Shown here one piece after another: positions 9,635-17,900 of a stretch of DNA of 64,000 nucleotides; positions within the stretch are counted from its first letter, which is position 1, and every line of letters begins with the position of its first letter. Source of the DNA: Flavobacteriaceae bacterium HL-DH10 (GTDB lineage Bacteria; Bacteroidota; Bacteroidia; Flavobacteriales; Flavobacteriaceae); the NCBI GenBank assembly GCA_031826515.1, contig CP134536.1, positions 3,106,501 to 3,170,500 of the forward strand, given 5' to 3'. Made by a program: the position numbers and the translations under genes. Below the pieces are notes generated by a model. That model was not told where the DNA came from. It worked only from the letters and a program-made list of their open reading frames with translations, and did no database searches.

Positions 9635-9699
9635 CAAATTTAGACCTTGTTTGTAGAAGATTCATGACAATTATTAACTTATTGTGATACTATATTATC
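9635..9699 (-). promoter_or_regulatory. Promoter B: hydroxyproline operon promoter with regulon operator
   Basis: The core at 9686-9699 reads GATAATATAGTATC on the minus strand and is the reference copy of the regulon element. It is nearly palindromic: GATA, TATA and TATC match their reverse complement, positions 5 and 10 do not. A perfect Bacteroidota -7 box, TAAATTTG, lies at 9635-9642, 44 bp away, giving a predicted start near 9628. The element sits between the operon and the divergent AraC gene, whose product is the obvious candidate to bind it. Confidence 0.72.
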
Positions 9700-9752
9700 T
9701 TGATAATTGGTTCGTGTTGTTTTTTTTAGTAATATTAGCAAAATTCATAAAG

Positions 9753-10598
9753 ATGAAAGTACTTCCGTTTAAAATTCCGAAGCCAGAAAATGAAGCACTC
9801 GTTTATCAAGAAGAGCATTTAAGAGTGTTATACGATCAGCTACATCAGCATAGTGAAATTCAAATTAGCTATATTCAAAATGGAGCAGGAACATTATTGG
9901 TGGGTGATACTATTAGTGATTTTAAACCCGGTGATATTTTGGTGTTTGGCCGTTATGTACCCCATGTGTTTAGTACGGATACCAATTTTGCTGATTTAAC
10001 AGATGTTTACACGTTATTTTTTGACAAAGATTCTTTTGGTAAAGAGTTTTTTAATTTACCAGATATGGAAGGTTTGAATGCCTTTTTTGAAGAATCACAA
10101 TATGGGATTAAAGTGAAGTCCAAAAAAAGGAAGTTAATTAAAGAGTTCCTTAAACTTAAAAAACAAAATAAAGTACAGAGAATAGGAACACTTTTAAAGA
10201 TTATAGACTATATTAATCTAGCAGAAAAAAAACCACTATCTTCTTTTGTTTATAAAAAGAAATATACGGATGATGAGGGTAAGCGTATGAATGATGTGTT
10301 TAATTATGCTATGGAAAATTATTTCGAACCTATTACGCTAGAAGAAATTTCCGAAAAAGCTAACATGAGTAAAAATGCTTTTTGTCGTTATTTTAAAAAA
10401 CGAACTAACAAGACTTTTTTTCAGTTTTTAATTGAAATTCGTATAGAAAACGCTTGCAAACTTATTTATAATAGTCCAGATATTTCTATTGCCTCCATCT
10501 CTGAGAAGTGCGGATTTCAAAATACAGCTAACTTTAATAGAAAGTTTAAAGAAATTAAAGGGGTTACACCGACGCATTATAGAATGCAGAGGTTTTAA
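9753..10598 (+). CDS. AraC family transcriptional regulator, divergent from the hydroxyproline operon
   Basis: A 281-residue regulator with an N-terminal cupin sensor domain (about 20-110, including FKPGDILVFGRYVPHVF) and a C-terminal pair of helix-turn-helix motifs (about 185-278, EEISEKANMSKNAFCRYFKK and SIASISEKCGFQNTANFNRKF). I chose the ATG at 9753 (MKVLPFKIP). The open frame reaches back to 9684, but the extra 23 residues are a hydrophobic stretch foreign to this family and overlap the operator at 9686. It is transcribed away from the hydroxyproline operon and ends in the shared terminator at 10606-10653. It probably senses hydroxyproline or a pathway intermediate and activates the shared promoters; this is inference. 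Confidence 0.88.
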   Translation: MKVLPFKIPKPENEALVYQEEHLRVLYDQLHQHSEIQISYIQNGAGTLLVGDTISDFKPGDILVFGRYVPHVFSTDTNFADLTDVYTLFFDKDSFGKEFFNLPDMEGLNAFFEESQYGIKVKSKKRKLIKEFLKLKKQNKVQRIGTLLKIIDYINLAEKKPLSSFVYKKKYTDDEGKRMNDVFNYAMENYFEPITLEEISEKANMSKNAFCRYFKKRTNKTFFQFLIEIRIENACKLIYNSPDISIASISEKCGFQNTANFNRKFKEIKGVTPTHYRMQRF

Positions 10599-10605
10599 TA
10601 CATTC

Positions 10606-10653
10606 TAATACAAAAAGGCTTTAGTTTTTAAAAACTAAAGCCTTTTTGTATTA
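10606..10653. terminator. Bidirectional intrinsic terminator between convergent genes
   Basis: A perfect 48-bp inverted repeat (24-bp arms) with AAAGCC/GGCTTT in the stem and T-runs on both sides. It separates the end of the AraC gene (10598, plus strand) from the end of the GH127 gene (10667, minus strand) and can serve both. Confidence 0.9.
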
Positions 10654-10666
10654 TTAATGCTTTTTA

Positions 10667-13066
10667 TTATTCTAATTCCCACTCAAAAATACCAGCAGCA
10701 GTTTTCTCTGCTAGTTTTACTTCTATTTTAATAGCTTTGGTTTTAACTGGTTTAAAAACAACCTCGTTTGCTAAACCTTTTTCAAGACCATAATTTGTAG
10801 TGTTTTCAACAGGTTGCCATGTATTATTGGCATCTTTGTAATAGATTTTCCAATAATCTGGCACTTTACAACCTCCCCAAGGTTTGTCGTCGTACCAATA
10901 CACGGTTGAACGGCTTACTGTTTTTTCAGAATCGAAATTATAAGAAATCCATTCTGTAGTGCCTTCTTTTGGCCACCAATGATAATATGGTAATGTACGG
11001 TCTTCAGCATCTTTAGGAATAAGCCCGTCGTTAATAGCCACAATTGGTTTAACATTATGAGAAGCATCAACTTTACTTTCTGAAGCTAGGGTTGGAGCCA
11101 TCGCTGGTTTGGTTGCGTTTAATTCTATTGGTAACCAAACAGCCATATCACCACTTCCACGGTGTGCCCATGCGTAATAAGGAATCATGTTTAATTTTAT
11201 ATCTGTAGTAACAATTTTACCATTATCACTATATCTTAATGTTTGTGCATCGGTTTGAATAGTGTTAATACCGTAAAGTAAATCTTTTTTTGTTTCAACC
11301 TTGAATTCAGGTTTTTTGTTTAAAATCACACTGAAAATATTAAAATCATTATCTGACCATTCAGCACAATACACAATAGGACCTCTTTCTATTGACACTT
11401 TACCACGATCTGCCTCAACTGCTGGGTGTGCTTTTACTGTTCTCGGCTCCATTTCGAAGTTTATTTCTACTTTGTCACCTTTTTTCCAAGTCTTGTTAAT
11501 ATCGAAGTACCCTTTGTTAATAGTGCTAGAAACTGTTTTTCCGTTTACTTTAACCGAAAAATTTAAAGATTTTTTGTCTGTATAACTATAAAGATTTGAA
11601 GGCACAACCGAATTTTGAAGCCATCCTGGAACACGAACTTTAAGTGTGAATTTTTGTTTTCCTTTTGGAGCTAGATCAATATTAATATTGCCAGACCAAG
11701 GGTAGTTTGTAGTTTGTTTTAGTTTTAATGATTTACCTTTTACTTCTAAATCTGATTCATTGGACATAAATAGATTTACATAAACATCAGATTCATCTAC
11801 TGCATAAATATATCCAGGAACAGATGGAATAAAACGACTAATGTTTGATGGACAACAAGCACAACCAAACCATGCTTGACGTTGGTGTTGACCAATAGAT
11901 TCTAGAGGATTAGGGTAGAAGAAGCTTCCGCCATCTAATGATACACCTGAAATAAGTCCGTTATATAATGTCCGTTCTAGAACATCGTAATATTTAGAAT
12001 TACCATGTAATAAAAATAAACGATAATTTAAATAAACATTTCCTATAGCAGCACAAGTTTCGCAATATGCAGACATATTTGGTAATTCGTAATTTTTTCC
12101 AAAAGATTCACCATGTCCAGTAGCTCCAATGCCTCCTGTAATGTATAATTTTTTTGATACTATATTATCCCAAATTTTATCAATAGCGTGAATGTAATCT
12201 TCATCGCCTGTAAGTGCAGCAACATCAGCCATACCAGAATACATATATGAGGCACGAACAGCATGCCCAGCGGCTTCTTCTTGTTCTAAAACAGGTTTGT
12301 GAGATTGACTATATTCACTTTTTATATGTGTATGTCCGCGCTCATCTAATAGTAACTTGGCAAAATCAAGATATTTTTTGTCTCCTGATACCACAGATAA
12401 TTTTACAAGTGCCATTTCTGTTATTTGATGACCAGGTACTACCATAGTTTGACCTTGTTTATCACCAACTTCTCTAACGGCACAGTCCGCAAATTTAATG
12501 GCAATATCAAGAAAATTTCTTTTTCCTGTTGCTTGGTAGTGAGCTATAGCTCCTTCAACCATATGCCCAAGGTTATAAAGTTCATGACTTAAATCTTCTT
12601 CTTTTTCCCAGCGTTTTGATCCTGCCCATTCGTGAGTATGTTCAGGATTCATGGTACGAAACGTATATAAATAGCCATCAGGTTCTTGAGCTTTACCAAT
12701 AATAGTTATTAGGCTGTCGATGTATTTACTTAATTTTTTGTTAGGATAGGTTTGCATTGAATAACTGGCACCTTCTATAGTTTTATAAACATCGGTATCA
12801 TCAAATGTAAAACCTTCTACTTTATTATTTTCAGATGGGTGTGCTGCCATTATAAAGTTTTCATAACGTCCAGTTTCTTCACATTTCACAAAAGCAAGCG
12901 GAATTGTTGTTTCTCTACTAGCCTTAATGCGTTGCCCCCAAAAAGCATCCGTTACCTGCACAGATGTAAATGGTACTGGTGTAATAGGATATCCAGTATT
13001 TGTCGTTTCTTGTGCTATACTTATAAACGAGGTTAGTAGTAGGAGACTTATTATTAATCTATTCAT
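10667..13066 (-). CDS. GH127 (DUF1680) beta-L-arabinofuranosidase with C-terminal discoidin-like module
   Basis: A 799-residue secreted enzyme with a signal peptide (about 1-18). The (alpha/alpha) barrel begins at TPVPFTSVQV. The GH127 zinc-thiolate site is intact: Glu336-x-Cys338 (CETC) and the vicinal Cys404-Cys405 (CACCPSN), matching Glu338, Cys340, Cys417 and Cys418 of HypBA1. GH127 enzymes remove beta-1,2-linked L-arabinofuranose from hydroxyproline-linked arabino-oligosaccharides such as those of extensin. A beta-sandwich follows, and the last 110 or so residues (EWISYNF ... STVYWYDD ... FEWELE) look like a discoidin/F5-8C carbohydrate-binding module. It starts 71 bp after the metallopeptidase stop and probably shares promoter C. 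Confidence 0.93.
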   Translation of the reverse strand: MNRLIISLLLLTSFISIAQETTNTGYPITPVPFTSVQVTDAFWGQRIKASRETTIPLAFVKCEETGRYENFIMAAHPSENNKVEGFTFDDTDVYKTIEGASYSMQTYPNKKLSKYIDSLITIIGKAQEPDGYLYTFRTMNPEHTHEWAGSKRWEKEEDLSHELYNLGHMVEGAIAHYQATGKRNFLDIAIKFADCAVREVGDKQGQTMVVPGHQITEMALVKLSVVSGDKKYLDFAKLLLDERGHTHIKSEYSQSHKPVLEQEEAAGHAVRASYMYSGMADVAALTGDEDYIHAIDKIWDNIVSKKLYITGGIGATGHGESFGKNYELPNMSAYCETCAAIGNVYLNYRLFLLHGNSKYYDVLERTLYNGLISGVSLDGGSFFYPNPLESIGQHQRQAWFGCACCPSNISRFIPSVPGYIYAVDESDVYVNLFMSNESDLEVKGKSLKLKQTTNYPWSGNINIDLAPKGKQKFTLKVRVPGWLQNSVVPSNLYSYTDKKSLNFSVKVNGKTVSSTINKGYFDINKTWKKGDKVEINFEMEPRTVKAHPAVEADRGKVSIERGPIVYCAEWSDNDFNIFSVILNKKPEFKVETKKDLLYGINTIQTDAQTLRYSDNGKIVTTDIKLNMIPYYAWAHRGSGDMAVWLPIELNATKPAMAPTLASESKVDASHNVKPIVAINDGLIPKDAEDRTLPYYHWWPKEGTTEWISYNFDSEKTVSRSTVYWYDDKPWGGCKVPDYWKIYYKDANNTWQPVENTTNYGLEKGLANEVVFKPVKTKAIKIEVKLAEKTAAGIFEWELE
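12156..12169 (-). promoter_or_regulatory. Intragenic perfect copy of the regulon core element, within GH127
   Basis: The 14-mer GATAATATAGTATC on the minus strand is identical to the core of promoter B but lies inside the GH127 coding sequence, where it encodes DNIVS. No TAnnTTT box occurs at 42-44 bp, so it is unlikely to be a promoter. It may be a decoy or looping site, or a coincidence of codon choice. Confidence 0.35.
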
Positions 13067-13137
13067 AGAACATGTGTTTAAATTATTCTTTAGTTTATTA
13101 GGTATTCTATTTTATACTTAATCTATTTGTTAATTAA

Positions 13138-14568
13138 TTATTCAAGAGCTGTATTCGTAAACTTTACTTTATATGGGAATTTTTGGTCATTAGATGGTTC
13201 ATCATCCCATATATGGTTAACATGTTCTGTTGGAGCTCCTGTTACAACTAACCATAATGTTTTTGTGCCCTCTGGTATTATTATAGAAGCATTTCCTTTT
13301 TTAGTTCTTTCCATGGTGCCATAAAAAGGAACGTCTCCTTCTTTTACGGCAACAAAGCCATATCGCCACCCTTCTACATTAGCATAACCACCATCTAATC
13401 CATCAAAATCTACAGAAACACTAGTTCCTGCAACTGGAACACTAAGTTGAATTGCATTATAACCGTATGGTTGCGGAATTTGATTTGCTGATATTTGATA
13501 ATAGCCATCACCAACAGTTTCTAATACTGTTACATGTTGATAGTTTTTCTGATCTGCTATGGATAAATTTTTAATATAATCTTTATTATAAACTCCTAAA
13601 GGATAATCCCAAGTGATATTTTTAGAGGCGTATTCAAAAACTTCATCATTAAAGACTTCTTGAGAAATTTCAGTAATTCTTTTGTAAGTTTGGATAGGGT
13701 GTTCAGGTTTTAAAGCATTTCTCCATAGTTTCCCTAAAAAGTCGATACCATGTTTTTCTTTCCAATATTCTTGTAAATACATAGATTGATATCTGATATC
13801 TTCATGTGAAAAATTTTTATGAATATTATCTAACAAATAAGGTAGTTCGCCTACATAATCTCCATTATTTTGTTGCCAAGACATATATTGTGCGCATTGT
13901 TCCCAAAACTGACCAACATAAGGTTGGTCTCTAAAACCATATTTTCCATCGCAAGCCACTTGATATTGAAAAGAATGCCCAAATTCATGAGCTATAACCG
14001 CTCCTCCATGTGTTGTTGCAGGATTTATCCATAATGCACCAATCACATTATCATAACCAGCTCCTGTGGCAAGCCATTCTTCTTGGTAAAGCAACATAAC
14101 AATCATTCTATAATTGTCTGTTTGCGAGCTTCCTTTTGTTACAAATTTCATGGTGTCACGATAATAAGTATAAAAGCCTTCAGCCATTGTAATTAAATTA
14201 TTGATGTCTACTCGTAGGTTTGTTCTAGAGGTTTTGCTAGGATATTGTCCAAAACCCTTTTCCCAAAAAACAATAATATCATCAGATGAAGCACTTCGTT
14301 GATAACTCCATTTGCTATCGTTAGAGTCAAAGTCGTTCTCTTTTAATTCATTTGGTATATAGACCGCTTTACCAGTAGTTGGTTTTTCTGCAAAAATATA
14401 TTGAAAGTTTTCGGGAGGTGTAATTTTTGTGTCATCAGGTGTTTCAGGTGTTTCAGGTGTTTCAGGAGATTCACTTATAGGATCATCTGAACCATTACTA
14501 GATGAGCAAGAAAAGCATAGCAAAACAAAGCATGTAATGATTATTTTAAATAAAGGTATTCGTTTCAT
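13138..14568 (-). CDS. Surface lipoprotein zinc metallopeptidase-like protein (HEFGH motif)
   Basis: A 476-residue lipoprotein. The signal ends in LLCFSC, with the lipid-bearing cysteine about residue 21. A proline/threonine/glutamate linker (PETPETPETP) encoded by 9-bp repeats follows. The zincin motif is His194-Glu195-x-x-His198 (AHEFGHSF), and Glu223 in FWEQCAQY is a likely third ligand, as in gluzincins. I recognise the general DUF6055-like arrangement from memory but cannot confirm the family. A C-terminal beta-rich domain (about 350-476) may bind substrate. It is first in a unit with GH127 and is preceded by promoter C, which suggests it cuts the protein core of an arabinosylated glycoprotein. 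Proteolysis is inferred from the motif. Confidence 0.75.
   Translation of the reverse strand: MKRIPLFKIIITCFVLLCFSCSSSNGSDDPISESPETPETPETPDDTKITPPENFQYIFAEKPTTGKAVYIPNELKENDFDSNDSKWSYQRSASSDDIIVFWEKGFGQYPSKTSRTNLRVDINNLITMAEGFYTYYRDTMKFVTKGSSQTDNYRMIVMLLYQEEWLATGAGYDNVIGALWINPATTHGGAVIAHEFGHSFQYQVACDGKYGFRDQPYVGQFWEQCAQYMSWQQNNGDYVGELPYLLDNIHKNFSHEDIRYQSMYLQEYWKEKHGIDFLGKLWRNALKPEHPIQTYKRITEISQEVFNDEVFEYASKNITWDYPLGVYNKDYIKNLSIADQKNYQHVTVLETVGDGYYQISANQIPQPYGYNAIQLSVPVAGTSVSVDFDGLDGGYANVEGWRYGFVAVKEGDVPFYGTMERTKKGNASIIIPEGTKTLWLVVTGAPTEHVNHIWDDEPSNDQKFPYKVKFTNTALE
14438..14466 (-). repeat. Tandem 9-bp repeat encoding a TPE linker
   Basis: Three adjacent copies of GGTGTTTCA (plus strand) encode the PETPETPET stretch behind the lipidated cysteine of the metallopeptidase. 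The unit is a multiple of three, so copy-number changes would lengthen or shorten the surface linker without breaking the frame. Confidence 0.8.
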
Positions 14569-14653
14569 ATTTATAATTTTAGATTATTTTGGGTGACCAA
14601 ATATTTATAATGGCATTTATGAAATGAGCTTTGTTTAAGAAGGTTTTAATGAT

Positions 14654-14688
14654 AAAGCCAAAGAAGACACTTTAACTTCTTTGGCTTT
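14654..14688. terminator. Hairpin in the metallopeptidase leader (terminator or attenuator)
   Basis: Perfect 13-bp arms AAAGCCAAAGAAG and CTTCTTTGGCTTT with a 9-nt loop, followed on the minus strand by TTTATC and on the plus strand by TTTTC. It can terminate the haloperoxidase-fusion transcript from upstream. It also lies about 100 nt downstream of predicted promoter C and before the metallopeptidase start, so it may attenuate that unit. Confidence 0.6.
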
Positions 14689-14792
14689 TCAAAAACTTAA
14701 CAAACTAAACTATTAATTACTACTAAATATTTTAAGTTACTAACTTTAATCATTAAAATTTTTATAAAAACATCTTAAGGTTTAATAAAACA

Positions 14793-14856
14793 TAAAATTA
14801 TCATCTTAAAATTGTTAAGGGAAAATATAATTATCTAAAAGTGATAGTATATTATC
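14793..14856 (-). promoter_or_regulatory. Promoter C of the regulon, upstream of metallopeptidase-GH127
   Basis: The core at 14843-14856 reads GATAATATACTATC on the minus strand, 13 of 14 positions matching promoter B. It is followed by TAATTTTA at 14793-14800, exactly 43 bp from the core. Flanking bases downstream of the core (CACTTT, then TAATTATATTT) also match promoter D, beyond the core itself. Predicted start near 14786. Confidence 0.65.
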
Positions 14857-14931
14857 TAATTTTATTTGATTGTGATTTTTTATATAAATATTGATTATCA
14901 TTAGTTTACTGCATAAGTTAATAGAGTTTTT

Positions 14932-17900
14932 CTAGTTGTCTAAGACTAGTTTTTTTGTGATATTATTTATTTTTAAAAGATAAATTCCAGATGACATGGT
15001 TTTTGGAAATTTGAAGGTTGTTATTCTTGTTGATTCTGAATAGAATTTATCTAATAAAACGATATGTCTTCCATTAATATCGAAAAGATTAAACTCATCA
15101 GATAATTTTGTATTCGTAATAGAAAATTCGTCTAAAGATTTTTTAATAGGATTTGGGTATACAATGTTTTGCAAATTGTTGTTAGTTAGCTTTCCTTTAA
15201 AATAATCATTGGCAAAATAAAAATCATTTTGTCCAATTTTTTCACCAATTTTTCTGCCAGGTATGTCGTCTGCAGGTGGGTGTATACCTCCCCATATTCT
15301 AGAAAGACTGCATTGGTCTGAAGCATCGCGATATGTTGCCCATTGCAGTATAACATCTGTTGAAGGACCTTTCTCAAAAACTAAAAAATCATCTTTTTTT
15401 GCGATGAATTCGCCCAGACCACCAGGAAAGTATTCATTTCCTGTAATTAGTGTCATGACTTCTGCTGCTGCTCTAGAATAGGTTGAGTGTCCAGAAACAT
15501 AACCTGCAAATGGAGGTGTTACAAATGATGGTCGTTGGTAAGGCCACCAATTTTGTGCTAATATCCAACCAACACCAGCTTCGTCTGTATTAGCATCATG
15601 AATATAGTCATGTCCTTTCCACGCATATACTTTAATTTTACCAATGTTTTCGTTGGAGTTTCCAGCCAATGGATCACCATCTTCAATGGTTTCTATATAA
15701 CCTTCTTTTAAAGGAATGCCAGCTACATTATAATTTGTTTTTGAAGGATCTGAGCTTTGTCCTAATTCTGCCATAAAACGAATGGCCGAAATAGGTCTTA
15801 TATAATCATACCAGCCTTTAATGCCCCATGCAGCAATTGCGCAATCGTGCATAGTACCTGCTAATGTGAAATAAGATTTTACATCCCATTCTAAATTGTC
15901 TAATTTATCTCCTGTTCCATGCCACTTTTTAATAAACAACTCATGATCATTTACATAGTTAAGTATAGTAAACCAATGTCCAGGCGGTGTTTCTGAATCA
16001 GGACCATCTGCCCAAAATTCAGCCAAAACTCTAGTGTAATCACCTCTAGGAACTATTTGTTCTTTGTATGGAGCTTGTGTATAGGGGTTTATGGTATGAC
16101 CTACGCTAATATCGCCACCTTTCTCAACTTGATAGAAATCATTATAATTTTGTATATCATTAGGTAGTGACTCAAAATTAATGTTTCCAATAGACTTTGG
16201 AGATACATCCCACATCACATTATCATGAGGGTCTAGATGAGAACTCCAAATAGAAACTAAAGAGAAACCCCATTTATAGGCATCGCTCGAAGCTGTTGAT
16301 GATGATATATCGAGTAGGGGTGGACTACCAGGATCATCATAAACAAGGTAGTTATTTCCTGATCTTTGATAGATTGTCTTTTCTGATTCATTTAAGTTAA
16401 AAGGTTTTACATTCCCCCATTCAGGACCCAAAAAAGTAGGGGTTGATCCTTCAATTAGATTACCACTTTGATCTATAAAGGTGTTAAAGCTTAAAGGCTG
16501 CCATCTGTTAGGGTTAATTACTAGGTCACTATTATTATCTGGATTGTTTAGTGGCAATGCAGGATTTGTTGGTGTGTAATACTGATTGCTATAATTATTT
16601 AACTCGTTTGATCCGTCTGTATGCCCATAATCAATTATAGATTGTGCTATATAATTTCCTAATGCGATAGGGTTTCCAGTAGAATAATCTGTAGATGTGT
16701 CACTAATACTATAATTCAAACCTTTCATTAAATCATCTAATTGCTTCATCGTTATATCTACATTAGGGGAATTTCTAAAACGATATTTTAATAGCCTATA
16801 TGCCGCATAGCTTATTGTTTTATCTCTCGATTCTATAAGGGGTTCTGATGATTGAAAACCGTCAAACTTGTTTAAAAATCCATGCACATTGTTTCCAATA
16901 AGATATAGTTTTGCATTCGCATCATATATAGCCCAAGCGTCATACATAGCGATACTTGTATGGAAAAGGTTTCTAGCATGTACAGTAGGTCGTGCATAAT
17001 CTTTTCTAATTGCTTCCAGTAAAGCTTCATTCCATAATCTGGCAACAGATTTTTTATTTATGAATGGATTTGGATCTGAGGAAGATTTTAATGAAATATT
17101 TAGGTTAACGCCCTGGCTAGAGCAATAATCATTTTTTTCAATAATTGTTATTGTACCTATTGTACCCGTTCCCCATTTTATTTTTATAGTGTTTGTGTTT
17201 TCTCCGTCTATAATGGTACCCCCAGAAACGTTCCATGCAATAGTATTTCCCGATTGTGGTGGATAAGAGTAAGATTCTGTGCTAGATTGTAATACATCAC
17301 TATTTCCATAGATTTCAGATTGTGTTTCAAGATATATACAATTTCCGGAACTTATGGTGGCATAAGGATTGAAATTACATGCGTTAGGATCCATACATCC
17401 ATAGTTTTTGATACTAGGTTGATTTGATGAAACGCTATAATTAGACCCTTCTATAAAATTAATGGTTTTATCTATTGGTAAATTAGTGAATGTTTCAATT
17501 TTTCCTGAAGGCCAAATTATTTTTAATTCTTGAATTTGTGTAGCATTTGCTAACCCAAAATGAACAGATTTTAAATTTTGTGATAAAAACGATTTGCCAG
17601 TATAATATCTGTACAATGTATTTTTGTTTGTTTTTAAGACTAATTTGGTTCCGATAGCATCTCTGTTAGAAGTTGTTCCTTGCAAATTAACTTTTAACCA
17701 ATGCAATTCTTCAGTAGGGTTAGTAAAGTCGGTTGTAGTATTTTCATAGAAATAAGAAGGTCTGTCTGCATTGGTTACAAAAATATCTTCATCACCATCA
17801 TTGTCAAAATCGAAAACTCCGGCACCAACACTAATAGTTAATGCTCCTAAATTAGAACTGTCTGATTTATCAATAAATTTAGAGCCACCATTAGCATGTA

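Larger units (their letters stand above)
14569..14931. other. 363-bp intergenic leader region
   Basis: No open reading frame is supported here. It holds promoter C (14793-14856) and a 13-bp-stem hairpin (14654-14688). Transcription from promoter C towards the metallopeptidase would produce an untranslated leader of about 218 nt. The same stretch is also the 3' region of the haloperoxidase fusion gene ending at 14932. Confidence 0.6.

Noticed and set aside
9904-9915. GTGATACTATTA, similar to the regulon element, inside the AraC gene
   Set aside because: Matches only part of the core and no -7 box is at the conserved distance; likely chance within coding sequence.
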